DNA from: DASZQY01 sp035548515
Lineage (GTDB): Bacteria > Pseudomonadota > Alphaproteobacteria > Rhizobiales > Kaistiaceae
DNA: 64,000 nt
Direction of reading: 5' to 3'
Assembly: GCA_035548515.1 (NCBI GenBank)
Contig: DASZSW010000037.1
Location: 133,964 to 197,963 of the forward strand
The notes below the pieces were generated by a model. That model was not told the origin of the DNA and made no database searches. It saw nothing but the letters and a program-made list of their open reading frames with translations. Below, one piece after another: positions 9,572-17,373 of the stretch. The first letter of the stretch is position 1. Every line of letters begins with the position of its first letter. Made by a program: the position numbers and the translations under genes.

Positions 9572-9851
9572 CCCGAAAAGGACCTGGGCAGGTGTTGTCA
9601 GTCAACGGCAACTTGTGTCGGGGAGCTAGAGGCTCCCCTACCATCGAAGTTCAGGCTAGGAGGGTCCGCAACTTAGCCAATGCAGCTAGGCGGCTGGCTT
9701 TGTAAGACTTGTGAGGTGGCGTTCCCGATTGAAGTGGTTTTGGGAGAGGCGTGGAGGAGCTGAAGGCAGACTTGCGTCGGCGCAACACAGTTATCCGTTC
9801 CGGGCATCCGTCCGGTCTGGGTCAAATCCGGTCGCGCGGCGTCGATGATCT
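9572..9851. other. noncoding stretch between the SDR remnant and the DUF2460 gene
   Basis: 280 bases with no gene that I can support. A short minus-strand reading frame of 60 codons crosses it but has no recognisable features. It is the right end of the insert that splits the tail operon. I see no terminal inverted repeats or target duplication. Confidence 0.5.
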
Positions 9852-10442
9852 TCACTCCAGCACCTCTACCAGATCGATGGCTGAGACGATCTGCTGATCC
9901 CAGGCATTGGCCTGCACCGGCAGGCTGTCGGTGTCGAAGCGGACCGGAACGTCGAACTGGAATGTCGCCGTCGGCGCCGAGCCGGGTGCGGAGCCGAAAG
10001 TCACCAGCCCAGTCTGGTGATCAATCGATGACGGCGTCACCGGCGAGCCGCCAATCTTGATCGCTACCGTCCCCAAGATCGGCTTGGTGATCGTGCGGAT
10101 GTGCTCGTAGCCGCCGACATTGTAGCGTTTGACCAACTGCCAGACGGTCGGAGAGACCTCGACCATCGATACGTCGGCCGCGTCGTAGTCGTTCCAGTCC
10201 TTGAAGCGGAACGAGTAGCCGCGACCCTTCACGACGTGGAAATGACCGATGACGGCGAGCATCTCCTCGCGCGAGCGGATGCCAGTCGAGATGTTCCATT
10301 TGCCGCGCGAGTTGGCCCAGAGGATGTTCCTCTGCTCGGCGCCCGACCCGAGGGTCACGATGCTGGTCGAGAAGCCGGGTCCACCGGTCGCGCCTCGCGC
10401 AACGAAGGGCGGAAAGGAAATGTCGAGAAACGGCTGCGGCAT
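9852..10442 (-). CDS. DUF2460 distal tail protein (GTA gp12 type)
   Basis: 196 residues. It begins MPQPFLDISFPPFVARGATGGPGFSTSIVTLGSGAEQRN, the typical start of the TIGR02217/DUF2460 family, and continues with the conserved FRFKDWNDYDA segment. The protein forms the distal tail ring between the tube and the hub. The start overlaps the end of the tape-measure gene by spacing only (2 bases apart). In related clusters the DUF2163 gene follows immediately; here the TetR/SDR insert intervenes. Confidence 0.93.
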   Translation of the reverse strand: MPQPFLDISFPPFVARGATGGPGFSTSIVTLGSGAEQRNILWANSRGKWNISTGIRSREEMLAVIGHFHVVKGRGYSFRFKDWNDYDAADVSMVEVSPTVWQLVKRYNVGGYEHIRTITKPILGTVAIKIGGSPVTPSSIDHQTGLVTFGSAPGSAPTATFQFDVPVRFDTDSLPVQANAWDQQIVSAIDLVEVLE

Positions 10443-10444
10443 GA

Positions 10445-13400
10445 TCAGAGCCCGCGCATGCCGGCGCGGACGGCGCGAGCAAGATCGGCGGCGATCTGGG
10501 TGCGGCTTGCCTGGAACGCGGCCGGACTGGGCGTCTGGATGGTGACGTAGACCGCGGACTGCGCCTCCCGACCGCGCCCGTCGTAGCGGCGCGTCTCCTC
10601 GCGCGAGAGCACGCGCTCGCCCCGTTGGAGGATCGCGGGCACCTCGTCGGGCGACAGGAAGGCGCCGTCGTGCAGCCGTGGCGCAAAGCGAAACACCGCC
10701 AGTGGGACATCGCGCGTGACGGCGAGCTGCTCGACCATCCCGCCGGCATGCCCGACACCTATCCCCTTCAGGATCGAGCCGAAGATGCCGCCGACCGATG
10801 AGAGCGTCGGCAGGCTGGTGCCGAAGAGAAGGTTCTTCAGCGGATTGAGGAGCGCGAGCTTGACCATCTCCTGTTCGATGTCGAGAAGGGCGGCGCGTCC
10901 GGCATCAGCCCATGAGTTCCAATCGAACTTGCCCTCGGCGATCAGCTCGGCGAAATGCCCGAAGACGCTATCGGTGAGGCCCTGCAGCTCCTGCGTCGCC
11001 GCCTGGCTTTCCGCCAGCGACTGGTTCAGATGCTCGATCGCCGCAGCATTGGCGAGGATCGCCTGTCCTTCGGCGCTGGTGATCGCGATGCCGCGTTGGC
11101 GCAGCTGCTGCTCGGCCTGAAGCTGTGCGATGACGATAGCGCGCTGCGACTCGCCCTGTCCCACCAAGTCGATCTGCTTCTGCAGCAGAGCGATTTGGTC
11201 GTGCTGCCCTTCGAGCGTCTGGAGGGCGGCGGCACGGGCTTCCTCGCTATTGAGCCGGCCATAGGCGCCGCGAAGCGCGTCGATGACACGGGTCAGCGTT
11301 TCCTTGGCATCGCCCTCGGCGAGCGCCTCGGCGACGATGAGCGGGCGCAGCGCCTGCTCGGTCTGCATTGCCCGCCGCGCCTGCTCGGACGAGAGGAGCC
11401 CGGCCGCAACCGCGTCGTTGACGCGTCTCTGCGCGGACGCCTGTGCATCAAGGTCGGCGGCGGATTTCGCCGACTGGCTCGCCTGCTCGGCGATCTGGTC
11501 CTGCAGCAGTTCGCGGGTGCGGAGTTCGACATCGGCGCCGTTCTTGATCGCCTCGGTGAGCGCCTTTCGCCGCGCCTCGGCTTCCGCCGCAGCCGCCGCA
11601 CCCATCAGCCAGGCATCGGCAACGGCGAGCGTCGCCCGCGTATTGACGTCCAGCGCGATCGACTGGTCACGGATCGCCTGCGTCGCATCGGCCGCCGCCT
11701 TGGCGCCGGAGCGGGCAATGTCGGCCTCGGCCGTGGCGGCCGTTACCGCCTCGCCGGACAGCTCGATCCGCCGCCGTTCCTCGGCGATAGCCGCCCGTTG
11801 CGCCGGGGTCTTCGCCTGCAGCGCTGCAATCTCTAGTTCGTCGAGACGGCGGGCCTTCTCGGCCGGCCCAAGCCAGGTCGTGATCGCCCGCGACACCGCG
11901 TCATAGGCGGCCGAAACCTGAGCGAGGTCGGCAATCTTCTGGCGGGCAAGCGGATCGTCGAAGGCGGCCTTGAGCTTGGCCTGTTCCTCCTTGAGCTTCT
12001 GCAAGTCCTCGAAGCCCGGCGTCAGGCTCCGAGCGATATCGCCGGCCAGTACCGAGGTCCGGCTGGCGGCCGCGTCGGCAGCCGCCGCCTGCACCTGCTG
12101 ATGAAGAGCATCGAGCTGCGCCTGAACCGCGGCAATCTCGGCATCGATGGTCGACACCGAGCGGGTGAAGACCGGTCGCGCGCCCCATGGGCCAGTGGCA
12201 ATCGCGCGCTCTTCCTGCAGATCGCGAATGTGCTGTTCGAGCGACGGGCCGGCGAAGACCCGGTCGATCCCGGAACCGATCGAATCGAGCGCGTTCGAGG
12301 CGTTGCGCTTGACGAAGTCCCAGGCGCGGCCGAGCGCCGTCGTCGTCTCGCTGGCGTCGACCAGGCTGCCCTTCAGGGCATCGAGCAGAACCCGCTGTGC
12401 GCCGGTGAAGTCGTTCTGGGCGGCAAGCGTCTTGACGTATTGCCGGGTGCGGTCGTCGAGGAAGCCGACCTTGGCGTTCAGCGCGTCGGCGCCCTTGCCT
12501 GGATCGGCAAAGGCAGCGGCCAGCTCCTTCACCGCCTCGTCGACATCCTCGCCGGTCGTTGCGGCATAGTTCCGGGCGACGGCGATCAGATCGACGAAGC
12601 TCGATACACCAATCCGGCCAGTGCGGAGGAACGCTTCCTCCATGTCGCGTGCGGCCGAGACGGACACGCGACCGGCCGACGCTGCAGCGTCGGCGATTTC
12701 GTTCAGGTCGCCGACAGTTGCGCCCGCCGCCCGGCCGACACCACCGAGGGCTGCTTCAAGCCGCTTTTCCGAGCTGACGAAGCTGCCATAGGCGTAGAGC
12801 GCCGCGCCGCCCATCGCGACAATGCCGCCGACGAGCAGCGTCGTCGGCGTGATCAGGGTGGCAAGCGCCTGACCGACGCCCTTGAGGATGCCGGTGATGC
12901 CGGTGCCCGGTCCGAAGACCTGGCTGATCTGCGAGCCTTGCTGGAGGAGGACCATCAGCGGACGCTGGCCGCCGGCAAGACTGACGACCACGTCGTTGAA
13001 CTGGTAGCTGAGATTGACCAGCTGCGACGAGGTAAGCTTGGTGCTGGCGCCGACCGCGCCGAGCGCCTTCGCCGTCCCGTTGAACCGCGTCTGGGCGAGC
13101 GCATGCGCCGCCGATTGTTCCTGCGCCGTGATGGCGCCGGCCCTGAAGAGGGCGTTGGCTTCGGCGATCTCGGCATTGAGCCGGGCCTGCGCCGCGCCGA
13201 GCGGGTCGATCTGCGCACGAAGGGCGCGGGTGCGGCTTTCGAGGTCCTCGGCGGCCTTGGCCGCATCCACGAAGACCTTGGCCGAATCGCGCGCCGAGCC
13301 GGCATTGGAGGTGCCGACTCCCAGCACCCGGTTGAAGTTCTGCTGGGCGGCATCGGCCGCGGCGGCCTGCTTCGCGGCTTGCGCCAGCCGCTGCAGGCGC

Positions 13401-13555
13401 TGCGCCTCACGGTCGGCGGCGGCGCCGGCCGTGTCCATCGCCGTGCCGACCTTGGCGAAAGCGTCTTGGCCGGCCTTGCCGACCTCGTCGAAGGCCCGCT
13501 TGACGTCGTCCTTGCCGGTGACGCCGATGCGGATCGACACCTGCCGGTGGGTCAT
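10445..13555 (-). CDS. tail length tape-measure protein
   Basis: 1036 residues, mostly helical and rich in Ala, Gln and Arg with long coiled-coil stretches (about 60-130 and 520-860). A hydrophobic segment lies at roughly 225-265 (ITPTTLLVGGIVAMGGAALY), the membrane-like region common in tape-measure proteins. The C-terminus (FGHFAELIAEGKFDWNSWADAGRAALLDIEQEM) is conserved in lambda-family tape measures. It sets tail length and is ejected with the DNA. By the usual rule of about 0.15 nm per residue the tail would be near 150 nm. The ATG overlaps the stop of the upstream chaperone frame (ATGA), as in lambda. Confidence 0.95.
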   Translation of the reverse strand: MTHRQVSIRIGVTGKDDVKRAFDEVGKAGQDAFAKVGTAMDTAGAAADREAQRLQRLAQAAKQAAAADAAQQNFNRVLGVGTSNAGSARDSAKVFVDAAKAAEDLESRTRALRAQIDPLGAAQARLNAEIAEANALFRAGAITAQEQSAAHALAQTRFNGTAKALGAVGASTKLTSSQLVNLSYQFNDVVVSLAGGQRPLMVLLQQGSQISQVFGPGTGITGILKGVGQALATLITPTTLLVGGIVAMGGAALYAYGSFVSSEKRLEAALGGVGRAAGATVGDLNEIADAAASAGRVSVSAARDMEEAFLRTGRIGVSSFVDLIAVARNYAATTGEDVDEAVKELAAAFADPGKGADALNAKVGFLDDRTRQYVKTLAAQNDFTGAQRVLLDALKGSLVDASETTTALGRAWDFVKRNASNALDSIGSGIDRVFAGPSLEQHIRDLQEERAIATGPWGARPVFTRSVSTIDAEIAAVQAQLDALHQQVQAAAADAAASRTSVLAGDIARSLTPGFEDLQKLKEEQAKLKAAFDDPLARQKIADLAQVSAAYDAVSRAITTWLGPAEKARRLDELEIAALQAKTPAQRAAIAEERRRIELSGEAVTAATAEADIARSGAKAAADATQAIRDQSIALDVNTRATLAVADAWLMGAAAAAEAEARRKALTEAIKNGADVELRTRELLQDQIAEQASQSAKSAADLDAQASAQRRVNDAVAAGLLSSEQARRAMQTEQALRPLIVAEALAEGDAKETLTRVIDALRGAYGRLNSEEARAAALQTLEGQHDQIALLQKQIDLVGQGESQRAIVIAQLQAEQQLRQRGIAITSAEGQAILANAAAIEHLNQSLAESQAATQELQGLTDSVFGHFAELIAEGKFDWNSWADAGRAALLDIEQEMVKLALLNPLKNLLFGTSLPTLSSVGGIFGSILKGIGVGHAGGMVEQLAVTRDVPLAVFRFAPRLHDGAFLSPDEVPAILQRGERVLSREETRRYDGRGREAQSAVYVTIQTPSPAAFQASRTQIAADLARAVRAGMRGL

Positions 13556-14210
13556 TGAGTGCTGTCCCTGGAATAGGCCCGGACGACGATCGGCTCGATC
13601 TCCGGGAGAAGTTCGACGAGAAGGTTGTTCAGAGCGCCCATCGCGTCGGCGAGAAGAAGGACCGCCGCGAAGTCGAGAGCGTAGACACCGGCATGGGCGG
13701 CGCGGACCTGTCCGGCGACCCGCCGCAGGACGCCCCAGGCGGCGATACCGTCAGGCGTCTTCGGTGCATGTTCTAGGTACGGGCAGTCGCCGCAGCTTTC
13801 CGGGCACGCGGCGCAGTAGCTGTCGCCCCCGCCGAAGTGCCATTCGGCGAGAGCGATGAGCCGTTTTTTTCGTCGAGCCCGATCAGGGCGGGCGCCACGT
13901 AGAGCCGGTCGATCGCATCGAAGATCGGCCAGAGATCGAGGAAGGCGTCGATATTGTCCGGCGTCGGCTCGACTGGCTCGCCCTCGGCGTTGCCGACGCC
14001 CTCCCACTCCAGAATGCCGGCGCGCGCCAGCGATCGGGTGAAGGCAAGCCCGGCCATCGTGGTGGCGTCCTCGCCGTCGACTTTGAGCACTTGGGCCGCA
14101 GCCTGCCGGGCGACCAGGATGGCGGCAACGGTGATCGGCTTGAAGCGGACGCGAACGCCGGCAGCGAGGTCGAGCCAGAACGGCTCGCGGTCGAGGGCGA
14201 GTTTGAGCAT
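13552..14210 (-). CDS. tail assembly chaperone GT, -1 frameshift product
   Basis: Joins the first 116 codons of the G gene to a second frame (13863 down to 13552) that has no start of its own near the join. The second part reads RLIALAEWHFGGGDSYCAACP, then CGDCPYLEH, and ends at a TGA overlapping the tape-measure ATG. A run of seven A sits at the join, so a -1 slip gives a fusion of about 219 residues. In long-tailed phages the G and GT proteins coat the tape measure during tail assembly, and GT is made by exactly such a slip. Four Cys in the T part (CxxC, CxxC) suggest metal binding. The join is predicted, not shown. Confidence 0.8.
13773..14210 (-). CDS. tail assembly chaperone G (unshifted product)
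   Basis: 145 residues from the ATG at 14210 (MLKLALDREPFWLDLAAGVRVRFKP). A compact N-terminal domain is followed by a low-complexity Ala/Thr/Arg tail after the slippery site, as expected when the zero-frame tail is only a by-product. It lies between the tail tube and tape-measure genes, the place of lambda G. It probably works in excess over the shifted GT form. The start is 28 bases after the tail tube gene ends. Confidence 0.85.
   Translation of the reverse strand: MLKLALDREPFWLDLAAGVRVRFKPITVAAILVARQAAAQVLKVDGEDATTMAGLAFTRSLARAGILEWEGVGNAEGEPVEPTPDNIDAFLDLWPIFDAIDRLYVAPALIGLDEKNGSSLSPNGTSAGATATAPRARKAAATART
13863..13871 (-). other. programmed -1 ribosomal frameshift site
   Basis: On the coding strand the zero-frame codons are GAA AAA AAC, giving the heptamer A AAA AAC with seven consecutive A (complement of T at 13864-13870). 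A -1 slip moves the ribosome into the frame that runs to the tape-measure start. The site lies at codons 114-116 of the G gene, which is where phage tail chaperone genes shift. I did not identify a downstream pseudoknot by eye. Confidence 0.78.
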
Positions 14211-14238
14211 GGTGAGCCTCTTGGAGATTGGACGTTGG

Positions 14239-15525
14239 TCAGTAAGCCGACACGTCGTTGACGAGCGTGATGGTGCAGGTCTTGCCGAGCGTCGGATGCT
14301 CCGACGCCTGCCAGCTGAAACTCGCCTGAATGCCGTTCGGACCAGTGATCGGCAGCTTCGGCCGCGGCAGCCAGACGGTGTGGGCGATGATAGAGAGCGA
14401 CTTCGAGGCGCTGATCGACCAGCCGTAGGAGAGTTCGATCGGCGTCGTCGCGGTGGCGAGGTCGAGAAGCGTCGTATCGGCGAAGCGCACGACGGCCTCG
14501 CCGGTGACCGCCAGCATCGCCGGATCGATGCCGCCGATCCGCCCGTCCGGTCGGATGACCTCGACCTTGTCGAGCCCATTGGAGAAGTTGAAGTTGCCAG
14601 AGGTGACGTTGCCGAGCGGCACGCCGTCGCGCCGGATCTGGCCAGTGAACTGGGTGAAGCGCTCGATGACCGATTCCGCCGGTACGCCCGCGCCGGAAGA
14701 CGTGGACCGTGTCTCGCCTTGGGCGATGATGCCGAGCGTTGCGTTGAGCAGCCCCGAGCGCTGCAGCGGGATCGCCAGCGTATTGGCGCCGGCGCCGAAG
14801 TTCATGCCATAGGATGGAACGTCCGGCATGCCGACCTCGATCGACATCGACGGCAGCGACAGAGCGCCGGCGACAAAGACGTGATTGCTCGGGCCCGACG
14901 CCGATCCGCCCGAGAGCGTCGCGCCCGAGGCGGTGGCGTTCGAGGCGGGAGACGACGAAGCCACGATCGTGACGCTGTTGCCGGCGGTGCCGATCGTGTC
15001 CGAAACGATCTGGATCGTCGTCCCGGCGAGATCGGCGCTGTAGCTCTGTGCCGAGATCGCACCGACGCCGCTGGCGTTCAGCGCAATGACGGCATTGGCG
15101 AGGGTCTCGGCGAGGGTCCCGCCGATCTTGATCTGGTTGCCGGCCGGCGTCGCCGTGACGAAGGTGAAGACGGTGCCACCGATGGTGATGGTGGCGTTGT
15201 TCGCCGGCTGGGCGCTGAAGACGAAGTTGCCGGTGGCGGCGACGCCAACCGTGGTCGTTGGCGCTCCCATCAGGAGCTTCAGCCAGTAGCCAAAATTCCG
15301 GAGATCGATCGGGACGACGATATTGCCTTCGTTGTTGATCACGTCTCGGGCCGGCTGCTGCGGATCGCGGCCATAGCCAAGGAGATCGCTGGCGATCAGT
15401 GCCTGGTCTTCGCCGATATCGGCCGAGACGAAAGGCAGCTTCTTGAAGCCCGATCCCGGCACCGTGCCGTAAGTCGATTCATACGCCGCCGCCATGATGG
15501 CGTTGGCGCCGCGTGCGCGAGCCAT
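14239..15525 (-). CDS. phage tail tube (major tail) protein
   Basis: 428 residues. The ends match tail tube proteins of long flexible-tailed phages (N-terminal MARARGANAIMAAAYESTYG, C-terminal PTLGKTCTITLVNDVSAY). Residues about 107-215 form an insert rich in Thr, Ala, Ser and Gly with TITIGGTVFTF and GTLAETLANAVIALNAS, a surface-type domain found in several phage virion proteins. Without it the core is about 310 residues, a normal tube protein size. It lies between the tail terminator and the G/GT chaperones, as expected. Confidence 0.9.
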   Translation of the reverse strand: MARARGANAIMAAAYESTYGTVPGSGFKKLPFVSADIGEDQALIASDLLGYGRDPQQPARDVINNEGNIVVPIDLRNFGYWLKLLMGAPTTTVGVAATGNFVFSAQPANNATITIGGTVFTFVTATPAGNQIKIGGTLAETLANAVIALNASGVGAISAQSYSADLAGTTIQIVSDTIGTAGNSVTIVASSSPASNATASGATLSGGSASGPSNHVFVAGALSLPSMSIEVGMPDVPSYGMNFGAGANTLAIPLQRSGLLNATLGIIAQGETRSTSSGAGVPAESVIERFTQFTGQIRRDGVPLGNVTSGNFNFSNGLDKVEVIRPDGRIGGIDPAMLAVTGEAVVRFADTTLLDLATATTPIELSYGWSISASKSLSIIAHTVWLPRPKLPITGPNGIQASFSWQASEHPTLGKTCTITLVNDVSAY

Positions 15526-15540
15526 GGGATTCTCCTGGGG

Positions 15541-15975
15541 TCAGGTCAGAGGGTTGGGAGTCGCGTAGGTCGCGAGGATGACGGCGTCGGCCCAGCGGCC
15601 GGCGACCGCGCCGGTCGCCTCGAGGTCGCCGGTCGAAGGCGCTTCCGGTTCGAGGAAGTCGCAGAGCCCGCCGAGCGTCCGGTCGGCCTCGACGGCCTCT
15701 CCGATCGCTATCAGTGTCGCGTCGAGTGTCTGCTCGCGCGTCAGCGGGGCCGCGGCGAGAACCGCGATCTCGATAGGGATGCGGTGCGTGTAAATGTATG
15801 TCAGAGGCGACAGGGTCACCTCCGGATCGCCGGGGTCACCGTCGCGGATGATCACCAGCCCACCCGAAGGAATGCGCTCGGGCTTCGCCGCGTTACGCTC
15901 GACCTTCGCGCCGGGCAACGCGGCCGCGATCAGCGCCTTGACCGCGTTCAGCACTTCTTCCCGCCGGCTTGCCAT
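15541..15975 (-). CDS. tail terminator-like protein
   Basis: 144 residues, beginning MASRREEVLNAVKALIAAALPGAKVERN. The pattern of an N-terminal helix, a Pro/Gly turn and then IPSGGLVIIRDGDPGDPEV is that of small tail completion or terminator proteins that cap the tube. It lies directly before the tube gene (16 bases) and 3 bases after the DUF6441 gene. Related proteins are often mislabelled as acyl-CoA transferase. The call rests on position and general shape. Confidence 0.7.
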   Translation of the reverse strand: MASRREEVLNAVKALIAAALPGAKVERNAAKPERIPSGGLVIIRDGDPGDPEVTLSPLTYIYTHRIPIEIAVLAAAPLTREQTLDATLIAIGEAVEADRTLGGLCDFLEPEAPSTGDLEATGAVAGRWADAVILATYATPNPLT

Positions 15976-15978
15976 CGA

Positions 15979-16635
15979 TCATGTCCAGTGCTGCGCGATG
16001 AGGCCGGGGACGCGCTCCGCCCAGCGTTCGCCGGCGCCTTCAACGTCGAGGCGCTTCCGAAGCGTCACCTGCGGCACCAGAATGAAGACGACGATGGTCT
16101 GCCGGCCGGCGAGCGGCACGTAGGAGCCGCCGGCCTTCGTCTTCCTCACGCGCGATCGTGCCAGGCCCGATTTGCCGAGGCGGGCATCGTCGGCGACGAG
16201 CAATGACGGGGCGCCACGCCGGTAGACGAAGCGGAGCCGCATACCGGTCCGCCGCTCCCAGCCGCCCGGCGTCACGCGCTTCCGCGCGCCCGCGGCGTCG
16301 AGACCGGTGGCGCCGGCCGCCGGCATCGGAATGGCGAGCCAGAACCCGCGCTTCGAGCGGATGGTCACGCCGCGCTCGAAGGCATCGATGATGTTCGGCG
16401 CTCGCGACCAGACGAAGGCGGCGGCATCCGCGCTGAGACCGGAGACCGGATAGCGCTTGCCGCGCCAGGTATTGGCAAGCCGGCCGCCGAGCCCAGAGCC
16501 GGTCACCTGCTCGCGCAGTTCGGCTTTCAGTCCGCTCGTCACGTCGTCCATGGCGGCGGTGACGGCCCGCTCGACATCGGTCACCGCGCCGTTGAGTACG
16601 GCACCGACATCGTCGGCCTTGAGATCGAAGCGCAT
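15979..16635 (-). CDS. DUF6441 family phage protein
   Basis: 218 residues from the ATG at 16635 (MRFDLKADDVGAVLNGAVTDVERAVTAAM). A helical N-terminus precedes GLGGRLANTWRGKRYP and a basic C-terminal half with many Arg and Lys. I recognise the family by its opening and its place between the head-tail joiner and the tail terminator, where it may be a tail completion or neck protein. A longer upstream reading is possible, but this start follows the joiner gene in the usual tight packing (4 bases apart). Confidence 0.75.
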   Translation of the reverse strand: MRFDLKADDVGAVLNGAVTDVERAVTAAMDDVTSGLKAELREQVTGSGLGGRLANTWRGKRYPVSGLSADAAAFVWSRAPNIIDAFERGVTIRSKRGFWLAIPMPAAGATGLDAAGARKRVTPGGWERRTGMRLRFVYRRGAPSLLVADDARLGKSGLARSRVRKTKAGGSYVPLAGRQTIVVFILVPQVTLRKRLDVEGAGERWAERVPGLIAQHWT

Positions 16636-16639
16636 GGGA

Positions 16640-16957
16640 TCAGGGTCGCAGCGACGCTTCGCAGGTCCAGACGAGGCGCAGCGTGTCGGCGATCGGTTCG
16701 GCGATGATGTCGAAGACCCCACCGGCAATCTCGATGGTGTCCCCCGCGGCCGGCTCCGCGACCTCGGCAGTCCGCACGTCGACCAGAACCGAGGGCATCA
16801 CCGCCCGGCTGTCGCCAAACCCGACAATCTTGTCGGGAGACTTGCGGACGACGCGCACGGCGACACCGTCGCCGACCCCACCCGCCCGCCAAATCGCGCC
16901 CTCGCCGATATTGTTGTCAGCAAAGATCGCATCGATCACAGGCGGAAAGGCTGACAC
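16640..16957 (-). CDS. head-tail joining protein (lambda FII-like)
   Basis: 105 residues. The fold pattern, a short helix followed by beta strands with VSVL/VDVRTAEVAEPAAGDTIEI and GGVFDIIAEPIADTLRLVW, is that of small neck proteins of the gpFII/attachment type. They bridge the portal-connector complex and the tail. It lies between the decoration protein and DUF6441, matching the lambda head-to-tail gene order. No enzymatic role is expected. Confidence 0.72.
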   Translation of the reverse strand: MSAFPPVIDAIFADNNIGEGAIWRAGGVGDGVAVRVVRKSPDKIVGFGDSRAVMPSVLVDVRTAEVAEPAAGDTIEIAGGVFDIIAEPIADTLRLVWTCEASLRP

Positions 16958-16964
16958 GGCTAGC

Positions 16965-17300
16965 TCAGAAGCTGCCGTTCAGCCGCACCCGGCCGATGGT
17001 CTCGCCGGCACCATTGCCGACCGCATCGGTGGCCGTGCCGATCAGCGTGTTGCCGGACGCCGTCTTGGTCGTCTGCTTGGCGGTGTTGTCCCAATAGACC
17101 CGGTCGCCCGGCGACCAGGCTTGCGAACCGACCTTGGTCAAGTCGAACACGCCGACGAGCGCTGCCTCGATGGCCGCACCGCTGAGCGCCGCGCCAGTCG
17201 CGACGCCGAAGATGGAACCGACCAGGAGGCCGTCACCCGAGTTCACGTCGTAGGGCGCGGTGAGCGTGATGGTGTTGCCGGGCTGGATGTAGTTCTTCAT
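16965..17300 (-). CDS. DUF2190 family capsid-associated protein
   Basis: 111 residues from the ATG at 17300: MKNYIQPGNTITLTAPYDVNSGDGLLVGSIFGVATGAA. This opening and the later WSPGDRVYWDNTAKQ are typical of DUF2190, small beta-rich proteins encoded next to the major capsid gene and thought to decorate or stabilise the head. It follows the capsid gene by 73 bases. A longer in-frame opening exists but adds residues not seen in the family. Confidence 0.88.
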   Translation of the reverse strand: MKNYIQPGNTITLTAPYDVNSGDGLLVGSIFGVATGAALSGAAIEAALVGVFDLTKVGSQAWSPGDRVYWDNTAKQTTKTASGNTLIGTATDAVGNGAGETIGRVRLNGSF

Positions 17301-17373
17301 TGCGAGATGTCCTTCTAAAATGACGAAGGGCGGCCCTTGGCCGCCCGTCTCGTCAGACCGATGATGGTGTGGA

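Noticed and set aside
9572..9851. Possible transposase remnant at the edge of the TetR/SDR insert
   Set aside because: Short frames in both directions show no transposase motif, and no terminal inverted repeats were seen.
12101..13558. A 485-codon open frame on the plus strand
   Set aside because: Antisense to the tape-measure gene; composition is that of a mirror frame.
13954..16206. A 750-codon open frame on the plus strand
   Set aside because: It runs antisense to the tail tube, terminator and DUF6441 genes, which have clear homologue features. The translation is Arg/Asp-rich without motifs, as expected for the mirror of GC-rich genes.
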